NCBI GenBank assembly: GCA_021800315.1
Contig: JAJYZD010000057.1
Span: 1-16,931 of the forward strand
Direction: 5' to 3'
From: Bacillota bacterium
GTDB taxonomy: Bacteria > Bacillota > Desulfotomaculia > Desulfotomaculales > JAJYZD01
DNA length: 16,931 bases
Position 1 is the first letter of the stretch. Every line of letters starts with the position of its first letter. Positions 1-4,988 of this stretch are shown here, piece by piece. A program made the translations under genes and the position numbers. The notes below the pieces were generated by a model, which worked only from the letters and a program-made list of their open reading frames with translations, was not told the DNA's origin and did no database searches.

Positions 1-61
1 CCCAAGCTTCCCGGAATTCGGGGTCTTTCATTAGCTTAGCTTTCAGTTCGCTCAGATTCAT
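1..61 (-). CDS. higA: HigA-type antitoxin, N-terminal fragment (cut by window edge)
   Basis: Only the first 20 residues are visible, reading MNLSELKAKLMKDPEFREAW. This matches the opening of Xre-family HigA antitoxins, which typically start with a short helix of the form LKAKLL.DPEFR. The ATG at 61-59 overlaps the TGA of the toxin fragment (60-58) in an ATGA arrangement, as expected for translational coupling in a toxin-first HigBA operon. A GGAAGGAT stretch about 9 nt upstream, inside the toxin end, can serve as ribosome binding site. By family, the protein would bind the toxin and repress the operon promoter. The DNA-binding domain lies off the window, so the assignment rests on this short match plus context. 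Confidence 0.6.
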   Translation of the reverse strand, partial: MNLSELKAKLMKDPEFREAW

Positions 62-303
62 TTTGCAACATCCTTCCGTTGCTTATATTCTTTCATTCTG
101 GCTATAGCAGTGTCTAAATCTCTGGATGGAGTCTTCGCAGACTTTTTAACAATAGCGTGAACCGCAACCAGTTTATTCCCATCAATGAAAAAGAATACTC
201 GAAATGATTGGCCGCCGAATGGGGTACGTAATTCCCATAAATCGTTGTTTAAATATCGGACATAAGACATTCCAATATGCGGGCCGAATTCTTCAAGTAT
301 CAA
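58..303 (-). pseudogene. higB: HigB-like toxin, 3' part (split by the IsrB element)
   Basis: The 81 codons from Leu (303-301) to the TGA at 60-58 encode the C-terminal two thirds of a RelE/ParE-superfamily HigB toxin (Gp49-like family). They include ILEEFGPHIGM, DLWELRTPFGGQSFRVFFF and a lysine-rich AIVKKSAKTPSRDLDTA segment, all typical of these mRNA interferases. The first third of the protein lies at 1745-1852, on the far side of the isrB element. Joining 1852-1745 to 303-58 gives an uninterrupted 117-residue protein, the normal family length. As it stands the fragment could only start in element sequence (for example ATG 357-355, giving 99 residues with a foreign N-terminus) or at an internal Met. 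The toxin is therefore probably inactive while the element is present. Confidence 0.85.
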
Positions 304-355
304 CAAAAAAATCGGGCCGGAATCCCCTGGCTTCAGACATGGGGAGGAGGCGCGC

Positions 356-377
356 AAAACTACTCGATTACAGTAGT
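356..377 (-). terminator. Short hairpin with T-run at the isrB stop codon
   Basis: On the minus strand ACTACT (377-372) and AGTAGT (364-359) form a 6-bp stem followed by TTTT (359-356). The isrB TAA stop (370-368) lies in the loop. This could be a weak intrinsic terminator closing the omegaRNA-isrB transcript before it reaches the toxin remnant and higA. The stem is AT-rich and short, so substantial readthrough is likely. Confidence 0.4.
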
Positions 378-1432
378 CGTTGCGAAAGAATATTCCCGGA
401 ACGGGCTAGAAGACGAACTTTAGACGGGGTAAATTGACTTATGCGCTTACCGTTGGCATCCATTACCCCGACCATATTGGTATCTATTGTAGGCAACCCA
501 CATACCCAACCTTTATACGTCTTTCCCGCCTTACTTGCTACAACAAAATCGCCCTTGCGGAAGATGCCATTGTTGCACGTGCCGCCAAACTTCGGTCGAA
601 TGCCGCCTTTCTGAAAATGCTGTCGATGCAGACTCCTTCTTGCAAATTCCGGACGACGATATACCCAAAACGGAACATTATCCGGCTCGCAACCAGCAAG
701 TCCTATGAGCATTGCTACGGTATCGTTGGCGTGAGATTCAGGAGCCAATTTTGACTTGGATGAACACTTCTTTAATCCGGTATTTTCCCGCCATAGTTTT
801 GTTTGCCATCCTTCGACCAAAACAAGAATGCCTAGTTTGCGAAGCTCTGCATAATATACAGTCTTCCCAATTTCCACAGTGGAGAAATACTTTCCGTATC
901 GCTTGTTATAGTGGTCGAATCTTACGTCTTCTACGATAAAATGGGTAACAGGGAAAAGCTTACAAAGTTCCTTGATTATCGCCAACCTAAATTGAACCTT
1001 CGCTAACTGGGACGGAGCAATCCAATCAGGCCCCTGACTTCTCGGGCGACACGGACGGCGTCTTGTATTCCGGAAGCGTTTTGCCCGACGAAGGTTTCTT
1101 CTCGTCTCCATCTTTTTATGCACACCGCTCGGTAATACTGCCATCATTCGGAGTTGAATATACTTACAACCTAAGGCAAACCCGTCGAATTTGGAACCGG
1201 GGTCGCTTGCTAAAACCAAAGATTGATTATTGTTATAAACAGACTTCACTTCGATGAGCAGTTGGATATAGAAAAGACCTAACTTACTCCATTTCGGAAC
1301 GGCCTTATTTTGTTCCAATAGTTTCCGTGCTTTTGACGGCTTACACGGCATGAGCGGTTTGCCGTCTTTTGAAACAACGGGTATCCGGTCGCTGAAATGT
1401 AGTGCGGTTGCTAATTTGACTGCCTCTTCCAT
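368..1432 (-). CDS. isrB: IsrB, HNH-less RNA-guided nickase of the IscB/Cas9 lineage
   Basis: The 354-residue protein has the IsrB layout. An N-terminal PLMP domain (about residues 17-45, with KPLMPCKPSKARKLL) is followed by RuvC-I at 72-88 (DPGSK, catalytic D77) and an Arg-rich bridge helix at 108-131 (RRXRR-type, RRNLRRAKRFRNTRRR). RuvC-II is at 163-173 (E168) and RuvC-III at 230-245 (H234, D237). The C-terminal segment contains RRSLHRQHFQKGGIRPKFGGT and a small beta-rich tail. Only about 60 residues separate RuvC-II and RuvC-III, so no HNH domain is present; this matches IsrB (about 350 residues) rather than a truncated IscB. All RuvC catalytic residues are intact. By family, the protein uses an omegaRNA guide to nick the non-target strand next to a TAM. 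The ATG at 1432 follows a GGAGG that sits inside the last omegaRNA hairpin. Confidence 0.9.
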   Translation of the reverse strand: MEEAVKLATALHFSDRIPVVSKDGKPLMPCKPSKARKLLEQNKAVPKWSKLGLFYIQLLIEVKSVYNNNQSLVLASDPGSKFDGFALGCKYIQLRMMAVLPSGVHKKMETRRNLRRAKRFRNTRRRPCRPRSQGPDWIAPSQLAKVQFRLAIIKELCKLFPVTHFIVEDVRFDHYNKRYGKYFSTVEIGKTVYYAELRKLGILVLVEGWQTKLWRENTGLKKCSSKSKLAPESHANDTVAMLIGLAGCEPDNVPFWVYRRPEFARRSLHRQHFQKGGIRPKFGGTCNNGIFRKGDFVVASKAGKTYKGWVCGLPTIDTNMVGVMDANGKRISQFTPSKVRLLARSGNILSQRLL

Positions 1433-1744
1433 GAGAATCCTCCTTTCGGAGGAGCCGATTACGGCCCCAACCGGTTGGTGTCGCTTCGACGTGCCCGGAG
1501 AAACTTCCCCACGATTGCCGACCGTAGGGGGTATTGTTCTGTCATTAAGCGGTTCTGCCGCAGTTATCCGGGATTAGCGAAACGTCCCGGACTGCTTATC
1601 AGTCTCTCCGGCGCGGCTGCTCCTTTCGGGGCCGTCTAGTCATTGTTCGCTGGGAGTACCGCCCTCCCACCCTTCGGCGCTAAATGCGAAAGACTTGCGA
1701 TGTTTCCACTACAAGCCCCCGCCTTTAGGCGTGGGGTTCATGAC
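1433..1744 (-). ncRNA. omegaRNA scaffold of IsrB
   Basis: About 310 nt between the element left end and the isrB ATG, on the isrB strand, have no convincing coding content but are packed with stems. In 5'-3' order (minus strand) these include the CCCCACGCC/GGCGGGGG end hairpin (1736-1716), TGGGAG/CTCCCA, GACTG/CAGTC, CCGGGA/TCCCGG, GCGG/CCGC, CCCC..ACG/CGT-GGGG, GCCG/CGGC, and finally TCCTCC-GAAA-GGAGGA (1453-1438). Position and length match the known architecture of IscB/IsrB systems: the omegaRNA lies upstream of the ORF, with the guide at its 5' end supplied by DNA flanking the element. The exact 5' end and pseudoknots cannot be assigned by eye. Confidence 0.8.
1438..1453 (-). promoter_or_regulatory. 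GNRA-type hairpin sequestering the isrB Shine-Dalgarno
   Basis: TCCTCC and GGAGGA form a perfect 6-bp stem closed by a GAAA loop. The GGAGG half is the only good ribosome binding site for the isrB ATG, six nucleotides downstream. The final omegaRNA hairpin and the isrB translation start are therefore mutually exclusive structures, which suggests the same transcript can be used either as guide RNA or as message. Confidence 0.65.
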
Positions 1745-1764
1745 TAATGATCCGATAAGTTTGG
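1745..1764 (-). other. Predicted omegaRNA guide, derived from higB
   Basis: These are the 20 nt immediately 5' of the element left end on the omegaRNA strand. In IscB/IsrB systems the guide is taken from this flank. Here it covers the toxin codons leading up to KLIGSL, so the guide matches the uninterrupted toxin gene. In the reconstructed empty site the match is followed directly by TTGA (303-300). Guide length is assumed to be about 20 nt from the family. Confidence 0.6.
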
Positions 1765-1852
1765 CCTGTTCCCGAAACTTCAAAGAGCAAATGAATTCTT
1801 CCGCTGGACATTTGCCAGGAAGTGGTTCGTAGAATGTGATTTCCCACGCCAC
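1745..1852 (-). pseudogene. higB: HigB-like toxin, 5' part (split by the IsrB element)
   Basis: A GTG at 1852-1850 starts 36 codons beginning VAWEITFYEPLPGKC and running through PAEEF and REQAKLIGSL. These correspond to the N-terminus of HigB/Gp49-like toxins (typically W.I.FYE...GK.PVEEF...L....AKI...L). GGAGATGGG lies at good spacing upstream of the GTG. The reading frame ends at a Leu codon exactly where the isrB element begins, and the rest of the toxin resumes at 303 in frame. Translation started here now runs into the omegaRNA 5' hairpin and stops near 1709, giving a 47-residue truncated product. The fit of both halves to one 117-residue family-length protein makes the split-gene call strong. 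Confidence 0.85.
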
Positions 1853-1886
1853 GTAGACCCATCTCCAATATACCCGATATGTGATA

Positions 1887-1915
1887 ATTATATTCCGGTT
1901 GGTCTGGGCCGTCAA
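1887..1915 (-). promoter_or_regulatory. Strong sigma-A promoter of the higBA operon
   Basis: TTGACG (1915-1910), a 17-nt spacer and a perfect TATAAT (1892-1887) sit about 35 nt upstream of the toxin GTG on the minus strand. The expected start of transcription is near 1880. An imperfect ATAT...ATAT dyad just downstream of the -10 could be an autoregulatory operator. Because of the insertion, this promoter now reads through the toxin 5' fragment, the guide, the omegaRNA and isrB. Confidence 0.8.
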
Positions 1916-2173
1916 GTACCGGATAGAGGGAAATGGTGAATTCGGGCTTACTATCCACCCGTCACCCTGGAACGGGCTTCCCGTACCGCAACCAGACCCG
2001 CCATCCCGCTCCGCGCAACGCTTAGCGGGTCCGGTTTTGTACCGTAAAAGTACCGTAATGCAGATGAAATTGTGCTCCGCTAATGGGTCTTAGTTAAAAC
2101 TTCCCAGCCCGAAAACCCGCGTCAGATAAGGCTTTTGACCTTACCTGACCACTTCTGAAACTAGCTGCCTGGA
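1916..2173. other. Non-coding stretch between the toxin promoter and the tRNA fragment
   Basis: No credible gene was found. Visible structure is a pair of direct GTACCGTAA copies near 2039-2059 and an 11-bp inverted repeat at 2121-2149 with one mismatch. Both lie close to the tRNA-derived junction at 2174. They could be integrase arm sites or remains of an island end; no function can be assigned. Confidence 0.5.
2121..2149. repeat. Inverted repeat beside the tRNA attachment site
   Basis: GTCAGATAAGG and CCTTACCTGAC pair over 11 positions with a single A/C mismatch around a 7-nt loop. The repeat is 25 bases from the tRNA-Gly fragment. It lacks a T-run on either strand, so it is not an obvious terminator; it may be a recombinase or regulator site. 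Confidence 0.4.
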
Positions 2174-2219
2174 CTTGCCAAGGCGAGGGTCGCGGGTTCG
2201 AATCCCGTCTACCGCTCCA
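2174..2219 (+). other. 3' half of tRNA-Gly(GCC): probable attachment-site scar
   Basis: The sequence runs from the anticodon loop (TTGCCAA, anticodon GCC) through the GGCGA anticodon-stem half, variable loop, a perfect T-arm (GCGGG-TTCGAAT-CCCGT), the acceptor half CTACCGC, a U discriminator and an encoded CCA. The upstream bases do not supply the anticodon-stem partner, D-arm or 5' acceptor strand (GCGGTAG is expected), so this is not a complete tRNA. Identity starting at the anticodon loop is a classic crossover point for tyrosine integrases. The original terminator follows, so native chromosome is on the right and the integrated element on the left. Confidence 0.75.
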
Positions 2220-2231
2220 GGCGACGAGTGG

Positions 2232-2263
2232 AAAGGTTCCCGTTGAAGGGGATCTTTTCTTTT
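2232..2263 (+). terminator. Intrinsic terminator of the tRNA-Gly locus
   Basis: A 10-bp stem (2232-2241 with 2248-2257, two G-U pairs, 6-nt loop) runs into TTTTCTTTT. It lies 12 nt past the tRNA CCA, the normal position for a tRNA terminator, and survives although the tRNA 5' half is gone. Confidence 0.65.
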
Positions 2264-2275
2264 GTGGTGGGCCCG

Positions 2276-2395
2276 GCGTGACGAGAGCTGAGGATGGAAG
2301 TCCTTTACGGAGGTTGGCGGTACCTGCCGTCAGCCAAAGGCAAGGGTGACCGCGGTGAAGCCGGGTCTGAAGGAAGCCGGCGGCAGAATCCCGTC
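2276..2395 (+). ncRNA. Structured stretch resembling a group II intron 5' fragment
   Basis: Successive stems are visible: AGGA/TCCT (2291-2304), a 9-bp stem GGTTGGCGG/CCGTCAGCC with two G-U pairs (2312-2335), and a 7-bp bulged stem near 2349-2368. The wording around GCCAAAGGCAAGGGTG and TCTGAAGGAAGCCGG resembles, from memory, domain I of group II introns carrying a reverse transcriptase in Firmicutes. No reverse transcriptase ORF follows, so it would be a truncated remnant. Alternatively it is another structured RNA or an intergenic palindrome cluster. The resemblance is recollection, not an alignment. Confidence 0.35.
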
Positions 2396-2439
2396 CCGGC
2401 GGCATGGCGGTCTATCCGCTTCCCGCGGGCGCGCAGAGA

Positions 2440-2463
2440 AGGCGCCCCACGAGTGGGGCGCCT
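2440..2463 (-). terminator. Perfect 11-bp hairpin downstream of the DoxX-like gene
   Basis: AGGCGCCCCAC and GTGGGGCGCCT are perfectly complementary around a 2-nt centre, 26 nt past the stop codon of the minus-strand gene. On the minus strand it is followed by TTCTCT, a poor T-run. It may be a weak terminator or a 3'-end stabilising stem; it also faces the tRNA terminator. Confidence 0.5.
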
Positions 2464-2488
2464 GGAGTGAAGACTGTGGATCCCGGAC

Positions 2489-3061
2489 CTAGCTGGCCTT
2501 TACTTCCTGGTGGTGGTGGTGGAGTTCCGCGGTTGATCCTTTTGTGACGGCCATGGCCACCTTGTAGCTTGTCGCGTTCCACCAGATCAACGCGACGGCG
2601 AGCAGGGGGCCAAAGATGTCGATGGTCACGCCTTCGCCGTTGGGATCGTTCTGGCCCGGCAGGGGCGAGGGTGCGCCGGCCGCCATCCAGAAGTTCAGGC
2701 TCATGAAGATGGCACCGACCAGCGACGCAATGGAAATTACGGTAAAAACAGTGCGCAATGTTTTGTTGTCGCCCCTATTGAAGAACATAAAGTAAACAAC
2801 CGACGCTATGATGCCTATGCCGGCGAGGAGTTCGCCCCATTCGACCAGATAACCGAAGAGTACTGGATGCTGTAAGGGCACACTGTTGGCGAAATTGACG
2901 TACCATCCGGACTGTCCCTGGAGCATACTCTTCAGGTTGGCCGCCAGGCCGGCGGGGAAAGAGGGATTCGATGCCACGAGCTTGTTCCAGCCCGAATCAA
3001 AAAACTCATAACCGAACAATAGCTGAAGCAGCCCGACGCCGAGTAAGTTAACCCTTGACAT
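2489..3061 (-). CDS. DoxX/TQO-like small membrane protein
   Basis: The 190-residue protein has four predicted membrane helices (about residues 4-23, 68-92, 104-126 and 148-168). The conserved DoxX-type stretch FGYEFFDSGWNKL is followed by FPAGLAANL, YVNFANSV and LFGYLVEWGELLAGIGIIAS. The family includes DoxD/DoxX subunits of thiosulfate:quinone oxidoreductase and uncharacterised quinone-interacting proteins; the actual substrate here is unknown. The C-terminus carries HHHHQ, which could bind metal. The ATG at 3061 is preferred because AGGAGAGG lies 8 nt upstream; an in-frame GTG at 3070 overlaps that ribosome binding site. The gene stands alone, with no partner oxidoreductase next to it. Confidence 0.75.
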   Translation of the reverse strand: MSRVNLLGVGLLQLLFGYEFFDSGWNKLVASNPSFPAGLAANLKSMLQGQSGWYVNFANSVPLQHPVLFGYLVEWGELLAGIGIIASVVYFMFFNRGDNKTLRTVFTVISIASLVGAIFMSLNFWMAAGAPSPLPGQNDPNGEGVTIDIFGPLLAVALIWWNATSYKVAMAVTKGSTAELHHHHQEVKAS

Positions 3062-3988
3062 GATATACACCTCTCCTATAATATTTTGGTTCCGGTAACC
3101 GGGAGCCTGAGTTCCTCTCCAATTGTTACGACGATGCCACGCACGTTGTCATTCCTCCGCCAAACCACCTCGCAAATGAACTGTTCAGCAAATCCTTTTC
3201 GAAAAGTACTCTGACCCTATTTTAGGTTATGGAACCCAACAAGTGAACGATGGAGCAAGGCAAATCACCTAAACTTGGGCTGCCGGTCGGGCGCGTACTG
3301 CCAAAAAATCTTCTTTCGGGCCACCAAACGGAGAGAATGTATCGGGTTGGATTTTCCTGCCTTCCACCGACCGTTCCCTTACCAGAACAATTGTAGCACC
3401 CATAGGCCGAAAAGGCATCTCATTTTGGTTGCGGGATTGTTACAAGTTTGACATACAGGGACCAACCAAAAATATCCCGGTATTTCAAGCGAAAATGGTC
3501 CGGCGGGGCGTCGGGGGAGCCAGGTAGGCGGCCCATTGCGGTAGGCTTCTCCTGATTAGCCGTCGCTATCCCCGTCGGATGTCAGCGAATGTTACGCTGT
3601 GAACAACCAACCGGGGGATCGGGCTGGGAGCCCGATAGCTTGCGACTTTCCGGTCAAAACGGATATTCATCGTGGTTGGTGGTATAAGGTGTAGCGAAAC
3701 TATTATGAAGAATACTAGATAACTCTATTGGGGTTGAAAGTACTATCACAATGACGGTCCCACGCTGGCCGGGAAGGAGCTTAAGCCGGTCAACAAGCCG
3801 GTCCCCGGGCTTTTATCGCTGGTAAACCTGATGCAACCGGCAGAAGTTGTATAGCGGTGGCGAAAGTTATAAACAGCAGGATAGGTGGTTCCGGCCTTAT
3901 ATTACTATTTCAAAAATTCTTGCCGACCGGCGGATGCTTCGGGCGGTACAGCCCAACGGCGGGACCGGGGAACCGGCCGGGACAAGCA
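3062..3988. other. Gene-free stretch of about 930 nt
   Basis: I see no convincing reading frame on either strand. Contents include the palindromes named with the DoxX promoter and a TTGACA at 3448-3453 with only a weak -10. There is also an 8-bp perfect hairpin ATCGGGCT/AGCCCGAT (3618-3636) and a bulged stem with TTTT (3795-3814) that resembles a plus-strand terminator. Base composition is more AT-rich than the flanking genes. It may be decayed mobile DNA, but no element could be identified. Confidence 0.5.
3219..3247 (-). promoter_or_regulatory. Candidate promoter for the DoxX-like gene
   Basis: TTCACT (3247-3242), a 17-nt spacer and TAAAAT (3224-3219) are on the gene strand, leaving a leader of about 150 nt. 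A 12-bp palindrome CTTTTCGAAAAG (3195-3206) lies just downstream and CCGGTTACCGG (minus-strand reading) lies at about 3092-3102; either could be an operator. The -35 is weak. Confidence 0.35.
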
Positions 3989-4285
3989 TTACCCGGACTT
4001 CCGTCCGGCGGCTCCGCCGGCTTCCTTATCCACCCTGGCTACGAAGACCAGGATGCGGGCCACCACTTCGTAGAGGCGCGGCGGTATTTCCGCGCCGAAT
4101 CCCAGGTTGAAGAGAGTGTCGGCCAGGTCGCTTTCCTGGTAGACCGGTACGTCCTCCGCCCTGGCGATCTCGATGATCTTTTCGGCCATGGCTCCCTTGC
4201 CGGCCGCCACCACAACCGGGGCCTGGTCCCGGGCGGCGTCGTAGCGCAGGGCACAAGCCACGGCGGACTTTTCGCTCTCATCCAT
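3989..4285 (-). CDS. Stand-alone FlhB C-terminal domain protein (YlqH-like)
   Basis: The 98-residue product matches the small cytoplasmic homologues of the FlhB/YscU export-switch C-terminal domain. It shows AVACALRYD, a run of APVVVAAGKGAMAEKIIEIA, then VPVYQESDLADTLF and GAEIPPRLYEVVARILVFV. Membrane helices and the NPTH autocleavage motif of full FlhB are absent, as usual for YlqH proteins. The start at 4285 is chosen because GGAAGGGAG precedes it at good spacing; ATG 4291 is the alternative. The gene is directly downstream of, and probably cotranscribed with, the FliK-C-like gene, the same pairing seen as ylqG-ylqH in Bacillus. The function is not established; a link to flagellar export is inferred from homology only. 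Confidence 0.8.
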   Translation of the reverse strand: MDESEKSAVACALRYDAARDQAPVVVAAGKGAMAEKIIEIARAEDVPVYQESDLADTLFNLGFGAEIPPRLYEVVARILVFVARVDKEAGGAAGRKSG

Positions 4286-4319
4286 TCCCATTGTCTCCCT
4301 TCCGTCAGGATTCCGTAAG

Positions 4320-4988
4320 TCAAACCTCAATGTCGATCAGGCCGCCGGCACCCGGGGAGCCGGGCCGCTCGATGTGCTCCAGGACCGGGTCGGTGAGGCT
4401 CAGAAGGTCTATCCGGCTAAACGACAGTTCCTCCAGGGAGGCCTGGAGGCCGGGGAAGCCGGTCTTGATATACCTGCTCACCTCTTCCTTTTCCGCAAAG
4501 CACTTCACCAGCAGGGAGTCAGCGGTGGCGGCGATGTTAAACCACAACTGGCCCAAATGACCGGTGTCGATCCCGATCACCAGGTGGTTGGCCTTGTCCC
4601 CGTTTCCGGTTTCTTTGCTTCCGTCCCCCCGCCGCGGGGGAGGCTTGGTCAGGAAGAAACGGGCGTTTTGGTAAAGAGGTGTGGTTATGGGCAGGGGTAC
4701 GAAAAGAAGGCTGGGAGCCGGGGCGTCCCCGTGCTGCTCCGCCGGGGCGCCGGGCAGGGTGCCGTCTTTGAGCGCCAAGACGTCCCCCTTATGGTCGGGC
4801 GAAGGGCTGGCCGGCGCCCCCGGGGAGACGAAGTTCACCCTGGTCGCGGTGCGATCCCGGATATCCCGGATCACCATGTCGATTACGCCGATCAACTGGG
4901 TTTCGTCGCTCAAGACACCCCGCCCCCCTAGAACCGGGTAAAAGTACGGCCGGACCGTCCATCTCCCTTGTTCCTTCGGCGCAGCCAC
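4320..4988 (-). CDS. FliK C-terminal-like protein (YlqG-like), short form
   Basis: The 222-residue protein has an N-terminal segment (1-50), two low-complexity linkers rich in Pro/Ala/Gly (about 53-95 and 115-132) and a C-terminal domain at about 133-200. That domain resembles the FliK/hook-length-control C-terminal fold (HLVIGIDTGHLGQLWF, KCFAEKEEVSRYI, LQASLEELSFS). Known homologues beside ylqH genes are often longer, so this may be a shortened form. No frameshifted N-terminal extension is evident upstream. GTG at 4988 is used, with AGGAAGG nine bases upstream. The gap to the YlqH-like start is 34 nt, consistent with one operon. The role is inferred from domain similarity and neighbour only. 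Confidence 0.6.
   Translation of the reverse strand: MAAPKEQGRWTVRPYFYPVLGGRGVLSDETQLIGVIDMVIRDIRDRTATRVNFVSPGAPASPSPDHKGDVLALKDGTLPGAPAEQHGDAPAPSLLFVPLPITTPLYQNARFFLTKPPPRRGDGSKETGNGDKANHLVIGIDTGHLGQLWFNIAATADSLLVKCFAEKEEVSRYIKTGFPGLQASLEELSFSRIDLLSLTDPVLEHIERPGSPGAGGLIDIEV

Larger units (their letters stand above)
304..1744 (-). mobile_element. IsrB/omegaRNA mobile element (IS200/IS605-associated), inserted in higB
   Basis: The element is about 1.44 kb and contains omegaRNA then isrB, both on the minus strand. The left end (1744 downward) begins with a hairpin of CCCC(A)CGCC-TAAA-GGCGGGGG type, characteristic of IS200/IS605-group ends. The right end is a short tail (304-367) with a CCCC/GGGG stem and a T-run. 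Ends were defined from the interrupted host gene: fusing 1745 to 303 recreates the toxin reading frame with no target duplication, as IS200/IS605 single-strand transposition would leave. One base is ambiguous, so 305-1745 is equally possible because both choices give a Leu codon. There is no HUH/Y1 transposase gene, so the element probably moves in trans, which is common for isrB elements. Confidence 0.8.

Noticed and set aside
434..1257. Several plus-strand open frames opposite isrB
   Set aside because: They are antisense to a well-supported protein, lack ribosome binding sites and have no recognisable motifs.
368..1432. Reading the protein as a truncated IscB or a TnpB
   Set aside because: The PLMP domain and IscB-type C-terminus rule out TnpB, and the clean short RuvC-II/III linker plus full-length ends fit IsrB rather than a deletion of IscB.
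304..1744. A TnpA (HUH/Y1) transposase within the element
   Set aside because: No reading frame outside isrB could encode a protein of about 130 residues with an HUH motif.
2140..2219. A complete tRNA-Gly gene
   Set aside because: There is no 5' acceptor strand, D-arm or 5' anticodon-stem half upstream of 2174.
2094..2405. Minus-strand open frame of 103 codons across the tRNA fragment
   Set aside because: It crosses the tRNA fragment, its terminator and a structured region, with no homology or ribosome binding site.
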